DNA of 64,000 nucleotides, taken from Oryzias latipes (Eukaryota; Chordata; Actinopteri; Beloniformes; Adrianichthyidae). The DNA lies in assembly GCF_002234675.1 (NCBI RefSeq), contig NC_019875.2, positions 24,828,299 to 24,892,298 on the forward strand, written 5' to 3'. The position numbers and the translations under genes were made by a program. The stretch's first letter is position 1, and the number at the start of each line of letters is the position of its first letter. Under the pieces are notes generated by a model. That model saw only the letters and a program-made list of their open reading frames with translations. It was not told the DNA's origin and did not search any database. Positions 20,101 to 32,284 of the stretch are shown here, piece by piece.

Positions 20101-23100
20101 TTATCAGTGTAATAATTTATGAATAATTATACTCAGATTGAGACGAAAGTATTCTGATTTATCAATTTTAACATTTGTCTCTCATAAAGCCTTGATACTT
20201 TTAAAGCCCCACGATCTATTTGAACCCACAAGAACCCATGGTGACATCAGTGGAGCAGAAAAATGACAGAAATGAATTCTGTGGTCCACTTGGGTTGTGG
20301 CAAAATACACATGATTTTATTTTTAAGAAAAAATGGCTCTGGGTTCTTATTGGTTAAGATCGTTTAAAGTGGTCTTTTAATTGTGATTATGCTGTTTTTA
20401 GCTGAAATTTAAAAAATCGGTGTAGTTTATTAGAAATTCACCTCTTGGTTGTGGGCAGAGCCGCTGGTGCTGAGCAACCCCGCCCCCCCTTTCCCTCCCT
20501 GTTGCTGAGCTCAGAACGGGAACCATATTTTCTACATCACAAATATGTTCCATTTCAAATGATATTTTTTTTGTCTGCTCTTGATTCACAACGATGTAAA
20601 TGAACAAATATTCAGAAAAGCAATTTTAATATCAATTTTTATTTGAACATGTGCCATCATGTGAAAAATGCCTCAAGAACATGTGGGGTGGGTCGGAGTT
20701 TGACCTTCTTAAGGCAACAATCTTTGAGTAAAAATCCTGACTGGTATCTCTAATTGAATTGTAACTATTATGTCACACATTGTGCTGACGGTATTATAGC
20801 ACCTTTTTTGTAATAACTGCCACCTCTCTTTCCTTGTAGGCCTCTGCACCAGATACAAATCCAGTTCAGACCAACGGTGAAGTTCTGCCGCCTGTTAGTG
20901 CAGACCCAATAAAAGGTGTTTATCGTCTCTTAAATGACAATTTTACTTTTCCCTTTTTATTAATTTGCTTCATGTTTGTGCTGTTTAGAAGAAAGCATGT
21001 CTCTCCCAGCAAGTGCTGCAGTCCCTTCACCTTCAGCCACAGAAGCCATAGAAGAGGTTGTACAGGAGGTGGACAGGAAGACCCCTCAACATACTGACAT
21101 AACTGCACAGCCTGTCGCTGCTCCTGCTACCGAGGAGCCGTCCACGCTCCAAGACTTCCAGCAAGCTGCGCCTTCCCTTGCTCCAGAAGCTACCGCTATG
21201 GCTGATGTCCCCGAGGCAGTAGAAGAAGGGAGCGACAAACCTAGCGACACGGTCGATTCCCCAGTCGTGCCGCCGCCGCCGCAGCAGCAGCAGCCATCAG
21301 CAGGACAAGAAATTCCTGTGGAAGCTGAAGAGCCACGAGCTGCTTCACCTGAGAAGAAACCAGAAAATGAAGAAGAGAAAGAAAACGTTAAGAAATCAGA
21401 AAAAGACGAGCAAGTGAGTAGCACTAAGGCGGCGGCTGCAGTTGAGGTTCCAGTTCCTCCTGGTAACGTGGCTGAAGAGGAAATGGAAGCGAAGTCAGTT
21501 GCTGAAGTCTCCGAGCCTCCTCCCCCCTCTGAACCAGAGCCCGCTGCTCCACCTCCTGAGGACGTTGTTCTGCACTCTCCGGCGGATCAAGAACCCACAC
21601 AGGTGGAAGCAGAAGCAGCTCCTCTCTCTAATGGCCTTCCTCAGGAGACTGAAGAACTGTTTGAGAAAACTCCAGTTTCAGACACTACATCCCCAGACGA
21701 GTCCAACACTTCTCCAACTCAGGAATCAACACCTGCGGTGAAATCCGCCGCACCAGCCCAGGTGGAGGAGGACAATAAAGAAGAGCAAAAGAAGAAAGTG
21801 GACGACACTCCTGCCTCGGTCAGCTGCCCAGAGGAATCTACTATGCAAAGTATGGAAATGTTTTTTATTTACCATCTTCCTACTGTTTAAGGTTGAAATC
21901 CAAACCGGTTTTTATTTCCTTAAAGCTGCTACATCTGTGCCAAAGAAGAAGAAAAACATGAAAGAGCTCAATAAGAAGGAGGCCATTGGGGACCTCTTGG
22001 ATGCCTTTACCGAGGTATGCTTCATTTCAGGTGCAGTCAGACGCTGTTTTTTCTCTAGAGAATCGGGAGCACTGTTATCGCCTTATCCTTTGTCACTTGA
22101 AACCTTTTTAACATCATCTCTCTTTCAGGAGCAGCGTGCCAAGCCTGTTCCTGAACCTTCACACACTCAGGCCAACCCTCCAGCTCCAGCTGAACCTCCC
22201 GCAGAAGCAGTAGATGAGACATGGGAGGAGAAGGAGGACAAGCAAAATGCAGATCCAGAAAAAGAAAAATCCCAGTCAGAGCCAAGTGACCAGAAGTACC
22301 AGTACAAAGAAGGTGGGTAGATGTTCTCCAGTCTTTTCCATCTGCTCGTAGAGGTCTCCTGTTGTAACATTAAAAAAAACACATTTCTCAGTAAGAAAAC
22401 CAAAGTGGAAAATGACACATAATTCTTTAAAATAAAAACGAAGAGTTTTTGTGACGTAGTTTTGTATTTACGACCAACGCTTTCATCCATATAGATGTGG
22501 GCGACCAAACTTCTTTAAACTGAAGCTTTCCTGTTTTAAACAACTACAATGTTCCAACAGTGAACATGATAGAAATGAGTAAACCTTTTATTTCAAGCTG
22601 ACAGACCTGACTGTTGTCTAGCTTATGTCTGTAGAAGTGACTTCAAAAGACAAATCGCTTCTAAAATCACTTTAGAAGTAGTTTTCCCAAAAATTACAAA
22701 GGAAAGTAAACGCAAGTGTTGGTATATTAGCATACTTTAAGTCAAAGATCCCCAATCCTACCGATCTGTGGGTCACTTAGGGGAAAAAAAGGATAGTGTA
22801 GCGTTGAAATTATGTCTGCTTTTGCTTATTTTCTGATTCTAAAGCAAACTATCGGATTCAGTCCACCACATCTATATGTTTATGGCTCACTCCTGATGCA
22901 TGTCATTTGCCTCGGTCACGTGTCTGCTACTTTCTCAAAGACAGAATGAAGATTTGAAACAAAGTGGCTGACTTGTGGAAACTTGTAAAATTTAAGAATT
23001 TTCCTTACAGCAAAACTGAAGTAGGGAGGCATCTGTTACGAAACTTTAGCACAAAAAAATTCTGCCCTCTGTGTTAGAGAAATGCACAAGATTTATTCAA

Positions 23101-26100
23101 AAACAAATGAGTCATCTTTTTGCCCGAAAGATATGACCTTGAATTGACTTCCCAGTTTTAAATTGACCCTATGGAAAAGAAAATAACAATCTTCCGTTTG
23201 GTTGAATTTTTGCAAATCAGAAGTAAATTAAGTATTTAACCTTTAAGGACACATGCAAAATATCTACAGACAGTTTCAGTTTTTTAAAATGAAATTGCAT
23301 GTAATAGCATTTTCATTTGAAATATAGATTTTTCGGAAAACCAAAGCTTAAATACATTAAACACTAACTTCGGTCCCATTTGGACCGCTTTGGGAAAATA
23401 TTGTATGACGTTAAACCTGTCCGTGGCCTAAAAAAGGCTGCAGACTGCTGTTTTATACAACTATGAAGAAGACTTTCACTTTGAAATGTTTGAGAACTGA
23501 GCCTGAAGTTAAAGTATGTGTATCTTTTTGTTTTTATTTTTTTCTAACACTCGCATCTTTTTTATTCAGAAAATTGGAAGCCAATAGATCCGGAGGAGAA
23601 GAAGCGGTACGACAGGGAGTTTCTACTTCGCTTCCAGTTCAGCAACGCCAGTATGCACAAACCCGAGGGCCTGCCCGTCATCAGTGATGTCGTCCTGGAC
23701 AAGGTAGGAAACGCTTGATTGGTCGAAAATTCCCTTAAAAATGCCATGGAAGTAACACTTTTTGCATAACTTTTAAAATTCTAATCAAGTTTGATTTTAT
23801 AGCTCTCTTTATACAAGTTCTGAGACTTTTTGCTGCTTTAATTTTAGGTGAACAAAACTCCGCTACGACCTCCTGATCCATCTCGGCTAGCAAACGCTGG
23901 TCCGGATTTTACCCCCTCTTTTATGGGGAATCTGGGAAGCAGATCAATGGGAGGACCTCGAGGCCCGGTGAGTCAATTTGTTGCATTTTTTTTCAGAGGT
24001 TGTCGCTCTATTATAATCTTAAACTAATTAATTTACTTGGATAATAATTAGTTGATGAAGTGTATTATTCTTATTTTCTTGAATATTTTGGTCTAAAACA
24101 AGAACATGTCCTCCCTCGCCTTTTTAGCCTCCTGGGCCGCGTCGCTCCCAGCAAGGCCAGCGAAAAGAACCCAGGAAAATTATCAGCAGCCTCGGTGAGG
24201 ACATCCAGCTCAACAAAGCCGAAAAAGCCTGGAAGCCATCCGTGAAGAAGCCGAATGCCCGTGCTGCCGAGGAGGTCGACGATGACGACCCAGAAAACGC
24301 CAAGACCCGGGAGCTGTTCAAGCGTCTGCGCAGCATCCTGAACAAGCTGACTCCGCAGAAGTTCCAGGAGCTGATGAAGCAGGTGTCGGAGCTGGCTATA
24401 GACACAGAAGAGAGGCTGAAGGGAGCCATCGACCTCATCTTCGAGAAGGCCATCTCAGAGCCCAACTTCTCTGTGGCCTACGCCAACATGTGCCGCTGCC
24501 TTATGGGGGTAAGACATGGAGCTGGGGTTTTCCGCTCTGATGATGACTCCTGTTTTGTGCCACGTGTCTGGGCCACTGAATGCTCATGATGGCAATGAGG
24601 ATCTGAAGAAGCCTTAAACTATGTATTACTTTAAACAGTGCAAATGTTGCACAATTCAGAATTAATCATGAAATGCCCAATTTTCATGCTCGGCTTCCAC
24701 AGTTGAAAGTTCCCACCCCAGACAAACCAGGAAATTTTGTGAACTTCCGAAAACTGCTGCTCAACCGCTGCCAGAAAGAATTTGAGAAGGACCAGGATGA
24801 TGACGAAATCTTCGAGAGGAAGCAGAAAGAGTTGGATGCTTCCAAAGATGTACGAGACGGTCAACTGGTGCATTTATAGAGGTAAACGGGAGACGTTTCT
24901 GTTGTTCTCACCTGAACACCTTGCATCTCCGCTCAGGATGAGGAGCGAGAACGCCTGAGGGTGGAGCTGGAAGAATCCAAAGACAAAGCCCGAAGACGCT
25001 CACTGGGCAACATAAAGTTCATTGGAGAGCTTTTCAAGCTGAAGATGCTGACAGAAGCCATCATGCACGACTGTGTTGTGAAACTTCTTAAAAACCATGA
25101 CGAAGAGTCTCTCGAGTGCCTCTGCAGACTACTGTCAACTATTGGCAAAGACCTGGACTTTGAGAAAGCCAAGGTGAGGATTTCTTTTACAAAACAATCA
25201 GAAAAAAAATCTGAACCTCAAGTCTTCTCCAGGTATGATGTTTGTTTTTCTGGGTCTGCACATGTAGTGATGAGGACTTGAGCAGATTGTTTTACGTGAG
25301 TGTTTTGGAATTTTAAGCCTGTTTTCTGTCTGTTCCAGCCTCGCATGGATCAGTACTTCACCCAGATGGACAAGATCATCAAAGAGAAAAAGACGTCTTC
25401 AAGAATTCGCTTCATGTTACAAGATGTTCTTGATCTCCGAAGGGTAGGAAACCGTACACCAACATTAGTTATGTAGCACACTTATATAGCACTGCACTAC
25501 CTTCTTAGAAGGCCGAAAGCGCTTTACAACCTATTCACCCATGCACACACACACATTCCCAGCTCCGCTGCTGAACACTGGCACAAACTTAATAACAGCA
25601 TGGAGCAATGTGGGGTTCAGTGTCTTGGCCAAGGACAAAAACCTACAGTCTTCCAATCAGAGGTCGACCGCTCTACCTCTGCACCATGGCCGCAGAGGGA
25701 ACACTTTTTGTTCAAATGGTTGAACTTTTGCATTTCTGCTCCTCAGAATAACTGGGTGCCCCGCAGAGGAGACCTGGGCCCCAAAACGATCGACCAGATC
25801 CACAAAGAGGCAGAGATGGAGGAGCACAGGGAGCAGATCAAGGTCCAGCAGCAACTCATGTCAAGAAAGGAGCCCGGAGGCAGGATGGGGGGCAACATGG
25901 GGGGACGGGGCTCTCACTCATCAGGAGGTGGACGGGTTAGCCAGCCTCAGGATGAGGGCTGGAATACGGTCCCCATTTCAAAGAATCGACCCATTGACGC
26001 CACCCGCCTTAGCAAGATCACAAAGGCAAGAAAGAGACGCAGACATCTAGTTTTTTGTTAAACCAAATCTCATGTTTTGTCAGTATCTTTGATTCCGTTC

Positions 26101-29100
26101 CATTTAGTTTTAAGTGTCTGTGTTTTCTCCAGACTGGTACCATGGACCTTAACAATCAGCTGCTGGCTCCTGGAGGTAAAGGCATGTGGAGTAGCTGGGG
26201 AAAAGGCAGCAGTGGAGGGAGTGGAGCGAAACCAGCAAGTGGAGAACAAGGTAAAATATAAAAAGCAAATTTATATTTAAAAAAAAACAAAACTGAAGAG
26301 TTTTTGTTACTTTGTCTGAGTTTTAATGATTGTTTTTTTTCCCTCCCATTTCCAGACTCTGGTCGTCCGGCTACGAGCACTCTAAACCGCTTCTCCGCTC
26401 TGCAGCAGTCAGGTTCTCTAATGGCGTCAACAGAAACGGATCGAAGAGTTCCTCAAAGGTATGCAGACAGAGCATCTGTTGTTGAAATCTGTCGTTTTGT
26501 CTGTCGTGTTTTGGCTATATGCTCGGTGGGTTGTTTATTTTCCTATTATCCCTACTAAAGATTAAGTACAACAAATTATTTGATTAGAAATTAGATTTGT
26601 TTTAAAACAATAACTTATTTTCCCAATTCTTTCAGGTCGAGCTCAAGCCGCGAACGTGGCGGAGACAGAGACAGAAGTGAGCGCGACAGGGATCGCTTTG
26701 ACAGGTTTGCTCGCAGCGAGGAACAGGGGGGAGACCAGTTCACCAAGAGGAGCTTCAGCAGAGAGTCGAAGGATCGCGGCAGCCGGGGCGGAGACAGCCG
26801 GGCTTCAAACGAACCAGTGCGCCGTGTCGCCAGCATGACTGACGATCGCGACCGGGGAAGCCGCGACAGAGGCAGCAGAGACCGCGGGAGTCGGGATAGA
26901 GGAAGCCGGGACAGGGGGAGTCGGGACCGGGGCCCAAGCAAAGACCTCCCAGGTATGAAACCTGACAGGAAAGCAAAGGTTTCAAAACACTTTTGCAGCT
27001 GTGAGATTTGAGTTTGAGGAGGGAAAAGAATAAGTAACCTTTTATTTTGATCTGGTTTCTCAGCAGTTAGACGTGAAAGCGCTCCCACTCCTCCTCCCTC
27101 TCTTCCTAAGCCTGCCTTGACCGAGGAGCAAGTGGAAAAGAAAGCAAATGCCATCATTGAAGAATACCTCCACATCAATGATGTGAAGGTACAGAAATGA
27201 CACTCACTCTTGCTAAAGTACAACTTGAAATCCCCTTCAGTTGAGTTGACCAGCTTTCTGGATGTTTCCTCTCTGTGTGTCATTGTAGGAGGCGTTGCAG
27301 TGTGTTGCAGAGCTGAACAGTGCCTCACTACTCTATGTGTTTGTACGGAACTGTGTGGAGTCCACACTCGAACGCAGCACCATTGCTCGGGAGCACATGG
27401 GTCTGCTGCTGCACAATCTTGTAAAAGCAGGAACTTTGCCCACACAGCAATACTTCAAAGGGTGAGTTTAGCTCGTGGTTGGAACTTTTGTCTCTGAATC
27501 GTCAGATGTGGACGTTAAAACGATGCGGCGTGCTTTGTTCTGGACCTGTTGCAGGCTAGAAGAGATCCTGGAAGCAGCGGAGGACATGGCCATAGACATA
27601 CCTCACATCTGGCTGTACCTGGCTGAACTGATCACCCCTATGCTCCACGAAGGAGGCATCCCCATGGGACAGCTGTTCAGGTGAGTGCTGGGACAGTCCA
27701 GGAGCTGAGCCGACAACTCCTGCTTAGATGCAAAATGTCTGGAGGGAGGAAGCCGGTTGACTGACTGATTTTACAGTTATGAATAATAAGAGAGTAAAAC
27801 TCTTGGTGGCTCTTAATTTCTGTCATTTTACTTCAAATATTTGTTTTATTCACTTATAGGGTGAAAACTGACTATGGGTTAGGATTGAGATTAGGGATTT
27901 TGCTGATGTTTCTCAGATATTGATTCCTATGGATGACCCAAACATAAATCCTTGTTTTTGTTTTTCTAATTTCAAAGGCAATAAACGTAAAATTCCAAAA
28001 TTCAGTTCCAAACTAAATTTAATCCCACTTGAAGATCAAGGTTCAGTAAAAAAACACAAAATTTAACAAATTACAGCAACACATAGGTTGTCAACTTCTT
28101 TATGCTGATTGTTCCAAAATACGTATCACACTGCATTATTTACTTATCTCAACTGAATTTAGAATCAACTTAAAAGCAAAAGTGAAACATTTTCCCAAGT
28201 TGGAAATAAAGGGGTTAAAGGCCTTTTTAGAATCAGGAATTCTGAAAGTGAAAATGAGACAGTTCTTCTAATCTGAGAGTCAGATGAATCTCAAATACCA
28301 GCATCACAAATGTGGGATTTTTTTATTGCAACCATGTAACTGTTAGGAACATTTTCCTTTACAAATGTCTTTCTCTTTTGAATAAGCAGCCTTCATGTGG
28401 GGCACTTGTGTTTTCAGGGAGATCTCAAAGCCTCTGGTGCCTCTGGGGAAGGCCGGCGTGCTGCTGGCACAGATCCTCCAGCTCCTCTGCAAAGGAATGG
28501 TACGTACAAGCAGACGTAGAGCGACGGCACGCCAAAGGCCTCATTTACATATGCATGCTTGTTTTGGAGTCTATAGAAATACTTGGAATGTCTGGTAAAT
28601 TCTGACAGAAATGTGAAATATTTTAATATTTTTAATGGAGGAACAGGAGGATTTATAAGTAAACCTAAATGTTGCATTTACTTAAAACAAGCCACAGCTT
28701 TTCTAATAATAAATATCCATTGAGTTATTTTAGTTAAAAAATAACTTTTGGTAACAAACGTATACCTGACATGTTTTCTGTTAAATATTATTCTTAAACT
28801 TAACTTATAAACCTCTCCCCTTCATATTCTTGCTCTTATCTTGTGGAACATGCAGACTCCTCAGAAGGTCGGGGCTTTATGGAAAGAGGCTGGACTGAGC
28901 TGGAATGAAATCTTGCCCAAGGATGAAGATGTCAACACGTTTGTCACAGATCAGGTAGGCAGGATTTGTTCCGAAAACAGAACAGTTTGGCTGGTTCTGG
29001 GTTTGTTCAATTCAAACGGCTGCTGCTGCTGCTGAAAATAAAGCAGACAGCTGAGGGCCTTTCCTTTCCTTTCCTGTCAGTTTGACCTTTTATGTAAAAC

Positions 29101-30174
29101 GCACCCACCAGTTTGTGCAATGAAGAAAATGTGAATTGGAATTTAAATGTCCTGTAAATGTTCTAATGGTCTGAAATCTACTTCAACACATTGTTGTTGT
29201 TTTTATTTTGTTTCTTTTAGAAAGTTGAATTCACTGTAGATGAAGAAATGAAGTCAAAGGACGTCGGGAGGAAAAATGTCCTCAGTGGAGAAGAGATCAG
29301 TAAACAGCTGGACAGACTCCTGCAAGACAAGGCCAACAACCAACGGATCCGGGACTGGATTGAGGTGTGGAGCTCTTTTCTTGTGTTCTGGGGGGGGGGT
29401 CATTTTTCTGCATGTGTGTAACCATGTTTTCTTCATTTTTCATCGTAATCACTTTATTTCACGTTCCTCACTCGATTGTTTTTTCCTTTCACAGGCTAAT
29501 TTGGAGGATCAGCAGACGGTGAACAACCAGTTTATACGAAGGTTGATGACATCAGTGTGCCAGTCGGTCATCATATGTAAGTATGAGTGATGTAGTCTGT
29601 ATGTGTCCTGTATTGCTCATCCATGTTCGTGTTTTTCTTACAGCAGCAACAACCTGAAAGTAACTGCAGACACTCAAATTTAGAATTGCAGATGAAACCG
29701 TTTATCCTGTTTATGGATTTTGTTTTTAGGCGATAATCCATACAAGGTGGATATGGAGCAGATCAAGAATAGAGCCCCTCTGCTGCAGAGATACCTGTGT
29801 GATGAGGAGAAGGAGCTGCAGGCCCTCTATGCCCTCCAGGCTCTCATGGTTCACATGGAGCAGCCTGCAAGTCGGTATCAAGCTCAGATTGTGCACAAAT
29901 ATTGTGTTTGTATTAAATGTTTGTGTGTTTATATTTTTCTATGGAAACCGGGGTGAAAACTGATCGTCTTTATTTGCATGTCGTCTCTGCAGACCTGCTG
30001 CTGATGTTCTTCAACACTCTGTACGATGAGGACGTGATTAAAGAGGAGGCCTTCTACAAATGGGAATCCAGCAAAGACTCTGCAGAGCAAACAGGCAAAG
30101 GCGTCGCCCTAAAATCCGTCACCACCTTCTTCACTTGGCTCCGCGAGGCCGAGGAAGAGTCTGACAAGGATTGA
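11138..30174 (+). CDS. eif4g1: eukaryotic translation initiation factor 4 gamma 1
   Basis: Scaffold of eIF4F; binds PABP, eIF4E, eIF4A, eIF3 and Mnk. Coding exons: 11138-11212, 11291-11377, 11617-11649, 12701-12721, 12965-13141, 13776-13872, 19292-19440, 19645-19737, 20840-20915, 20989-21849, 21926-22014, 22129-22312, 23570-23703, 23848-23967, 24128-24508, 24703-24849, 24937-25173, 25339-25443, 25747-26025, 26133-26250, 26356-26458, 26636-26952, 27064-27188, 27289-27461, 27555-27680, 28418-28499, 28856-28954, 29221-29364, 29495-29576, 29730-29870, 29993-30174. They total 5037 nt (1678 aa; human about 1600), all in phase. Seen: start [15 protein letters not shown]-binding region [15 protein letters not shown]; a long Pro/Glu-rich low-complexity exon (20989-21849); eIF4E-binding motif [12 protein letters not shown]4G/HEAT-1 around [13 protein letters not shown] to the [10 protein letters not shown] segment; an Arg-Gly-Ser repeat; MA3; and a W2 domain ending [12 protein letters not shown]. 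The 12701-12721 microexon is the weakest call. Confidence 0.95.
13327..13702 (+). repeat. short inverted-terminal repeat element in an eif4g1 intron, copy 1
   Basis: Begins GTAGGGCTGGACGATTTG and ends GTATATTGTGCGGGCC; the reverse complement of the end resembles the start. Inside are GATATTG/GCGATA blocks and CCCATTTCATTGCAACAG. A diverged second copy lies at 16820-17218. This matches the general look of non-autonomous hAT-like elements common in fish; the class is recalled, not tested. Confidence 0.55.
15202..16688 (+). mobile_element. pogo-like DNA transposon remnant (non-autonomous)
   Basis: A 1.49-kb block bounded by about 26-bp terminal inverted repeats with one mismatch: CATTTACCGTAATTTCCGG at the left, and at the right the reverse complement of CATTTACCGTAAATTCCGG. 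Subterminal sequence (ACTACAAGCCG...; CGGCTTGTAATCGGG) is also inverted. Near 15529-15561 the + strand reads [11 protein letters not shown], the start of the helix-turn-helix DNA-binding region of pogo-like transposases. No full transposase frame remains, and the frames inside (for example a 203-aa one on the minus strand) are probably not genes. It lies in the 13873-19291 intron of eif4g1. Confidence 0.65.
16820..17218 (+). repeat. short inverted-terminal repeat element, copy 2
   Basis: Starts TTAGGGTTGCACGATTTGTGG and shares block order with the copy at 13327-13702: GATATTAGCGAT, CATTTCACTGCAGCAG, GGCTCCAATTGGTTGATCA, CTTTTGCGATAAG, CGCGATGACAAT. It is the diverged sister copy in the same eif4g1 intron. 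Confidence 0.5.
17440..17600 (+). repeat. interspersed repeat fragment, second of two copies
   Basis: Shares TTTATCAAACTCATTACAG, GATGAAATGCATGGAT, GTAGAGCTTGATTTATTGCT and AGTGGGAGG with 7441-7700. It sits in the long eif4g1 intron. The rest of that intron (17600-19291) shows a C/T-rich tract with a G-rich stretch near 18418-18460, but no supported exon. Confidence 0.6.
20200..20695 (+). repeat. MITE-like repeat, copy B (eif4g1 intron)
   Basis: Same element as 4683-5144. It contains AAATTCACCTCTTGGTTGTGG, GAGCAACCCCGCCCC, TTGATTCACAACGATGTAAATG, ATGTGCCATCATGTG and GAACATGTGGGGTGGGTC. It lies between coding exons 19645-19737 and 20840-20915. Confidence 0.55.
24534..24612 (+). ncRNA. snord66: C/D-box snoRNA, likely SNORD66 homologue
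   Basis: Inside the 194-nt intron 24509-24702 of eif4g1. C box ATGATGA (24540-24546), D' box CTGA (24576-24579), C' box ATGATGG (24586-24592) and D box CTGA (24603-24606) occur in the right order and spacing. The stretch just before D' (24558-24575, CACGTGTCTGGGCC) can pair with the conserved 18S rRNA segment GGCCCGGACACG, with one G-U pair. The +5 rule then points at the middle C of GGCCC, the site I recall as 18S C1272 for human SNORD66. Human SNORD66 is also hosted in an EIF4G1 intron. Boxes are seen directly; rRNA target and human host are from memory. The terminal stem is weak. Confidence 0.8.
25478..25735 (+). repeat. teleost interspersed repeat in an eif4g1 intron
   Basis: Contains CACTTATATAGCACTGCACT, GAAAGCGCTTTACAAC, CATGCACACACACACATTCC, GGGTTCAGTGTCTTGGCCAAGGAC and GGTCGACCGCTCTACCTCTGC. 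This block order is very frequent in fish genomes (from memory). It occupies almost the whole intron between exons 25339-25443 and 25747-26025. Confidence 0.7.
26850..26932 (+). repeat. eif4g1: in-frame 15-nt tandem repeat coding DRGSR
   Basis: About five and a half units of Asp-Arg-Gly-Ser-Arg inside coding exon 26636-26952. Codons vary between units (CGG/CGC/AGA/AGG; AGC/AGT), so the protein pattern is better conserved than the DNA. It lies in the Arg-rich linker between the middle HEAT region and the MA3 domain. Confidence 0.85.
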
Positions 30175-31332
30175 GGCAACAACAAAACAACACAACAACA
30201 AAAAAGCTGCCGCTTAACTTTATCAAGAATTGTGCTCTGTAGGCAGCTGTGGAGACTCAAAGACAATGTTGCCAGTGTGGCAGACTCAAATAAGTCCTCA
30301 ATGAGGACACATCTTTTTTTCTCCCTCCTTTTTCTTTTCTGTGAGAGATGGACTCAGAAAATAATGTCTCTCCTCCCTTTCCTGTTGTCCTCAAATAAAC
30401 TTGAAAACGCATTCAGCAGGACTGCTTTTTAATGAGGTGTGAGAAACCCCACATCACTACAAAACTCTGTCAAGTAGCACAAACCAAGTGGCTGCTTGAA
30501 TCTCGACAGTTGCAACGCCCCAACATGTCATCCGACTTGCAGGAAGAAAACGAACAGGGAGTGTGACGCGGTGGCTTCCCTGACCCCTTGGTTTAACGCT
30601 GTGTGTGTTCAAGCACGGCTCTTGTGTCTGTCCTTTACTGGAGTGTGCAGCATGACTGAAGTGTGTTTCTATTCATGATCTAGTGGGACAAAATGTTGGT
30701 AGATAAAAATGTACATGAGCTAATCATAATTTGCCAGATGGAGTTTTTAAGAGAAAAGGTTGTCTATTTTCACCTTCTGTTTCCTATCTTGAGCCTAACA
30801 AAAGGACTAATGCTGACTTGGTCTACCTGGGTGTGGACTTGTGCTTCCTCTAAGCCATCCTCTCCCACACCCAGTAGAGAACCATATGGACTGACTCAGC
30901 TGTTCCAGAGGACTCTTATGACCCAATCAGTTAAAACTTGAAGTCGGTGGAGAAATTACCTTGATAAAATATATATATATATAAATAAATATATACAATG
31001 AAAGGAAAAAAACTAAAACAAAAAAAAAATAGGTGATCTGAAAGCCTTTTCTACTTTAAGTGGAAACTTATTTCAGGATTGTTCCATAAATATAATAGAC
31101 TTTTTTTCAGTTTTATTTTTCAGAAACGATAATTTTCTGATATAATTGCAGTGTCTCATTTTCCAGGAGAAACATCAGTCGCCCGAATGCAGAGAAGAGT
31201 TTTTTGATAATCCATTGATTATTAGTTTTATTTGACTTTTTTTGTAAATATTTTTTTTCTTTTCTCTCTATTTAATAAATTCTTGCTTCTTTTGCATCTA
31301 AAACTGGAAAGATGAGATCATTGAACATTGAA

Positions 31333-31338
31333 AATAAA
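31333..31338 (+). terminator. eif4g1: poly(A) signal of eif4g1 cassette 1
   Basis: AATAAA at the end of a conserved 3' UTR about 1.16 kb after the stop. The same signal recurs at 35351-35356, 39374-39379 and 44119-44124, one per tandem unit. An earlier AATAAA lies near 31274. Confidence 0.6.
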
Positions 31339-31429
31339 GGATGAATGAGTTGCTGAGCAGACGTTTCTTGATTGCCTCAGATGTTTTTTTTTTTATTTTG
31401 AATGCATTGGTATTTTTTAGTATTAGATG

Positions 31430-31850
31430 TTAATCATCTTTTGATCTATTGTAAAATAGTTCCCAGTGGTCATTTAATTATGATTCTGACGTTTTTAACC
31501 CAGATTTTAAAAAAACGTGTCCTTTTCTAGGACCAGAGCGGCAACAGTTCATTCGAAATTCACCTCTGAGTTCTGGGCGAGACTCTAACCACACTTCCCA
31601 TCATCCCTTTGTTTATACTTTCCTGCTATAGCTTGCAGCACCTCACACCCACAACCTAACATTACTGCTGCGACAAAAATGGCAAGCAATATTGGAGCTA
31701 TCTAGCCCAACAGCTTTGTGCTAGATACCAGCTCAGCTACATCTGGGTGGATCGTCCACAGGTGGATGCATCAGAATGGTACACATTTTTTGTCCTGAAT
31801 CACAACGATTTGAATAAACAAACACTTGCAAATGCAATTTGAAGTTTTTG
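31430..31850 (+). repeat. MITE-like repeat, copy C, truncated by a Tc1 fragment
   Basis: Reads like copies A, B and D from TTAATCATCTTTTGATCTATTG through AACAGTTCATTCGAAATTCACC to ATCACAACGATTTGAATAAA. It then switches to Tc1-like sequence where the MITE end should be. It is repeated with the tandem units, near 35453-35873 and 39476-39896. Confidence 0.55.
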
Positions 31851-32140
31851 GTATTTTGGCCCATTCCTCCATGCAGATCTCCTCTAGAGCAGTGATGTTT
31901 TGGGGCTGTTGCTAGGCAACAATGACTCTCAACTCCCTCCAAATATTTTTTTATGGGATTGAGATCTGGATACTGGCTAGGCCACTCCAGGACCTTGAAA
32001 TGCTTCTTATGAAGCTGCTCCTTCATCACCCGGCAGTGTGTTTGGGATCGTTGTCATGCTGAAAGACACAGCCGCGTTTCATCTCCAATGCCCTTGCTGA
32101 TGGAAGGTTCTCACTCAAAATCTGACAATACATTCATTCT
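31851..32140 (-). mobile_element. Tc1-like transposase fragment, tandem unit 1
   Basis: On the minus strand the frame 32029-31733 contains [20 protein letters not shown], close to the conserved DDE-domain segment of Tc1-like transposases (usually WPSQSPDLNPIE). The expected acidic residue after NPI is Lys here. Nearby sequence (TTTGGGATCGTTGTCATGCT) is also typical of Tc1 elements. It is a broken piece, not a gene. Confidence 0.75.
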
Positions 32141-32284
32141 TTATAATAATCAGTATAAATCAGTAGTAATACCAGCATCACATATATGGGATTTTTTTCT
32201 TTCATACAGAGTTATTGCAACCACTTTTGCTGTTGTATTTAATTTGAATGTTATTTCTGAATGTCCTTTTTGTTGCTGCAGATA

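Noticed and set aside
26615-27445. 276-aa minus-strand frame
   Set aside because: Antisense shadow of the Arg/Gly/Ser-rich eif4g1 exon 26636-26952 and the following exons, which explain the open frame.
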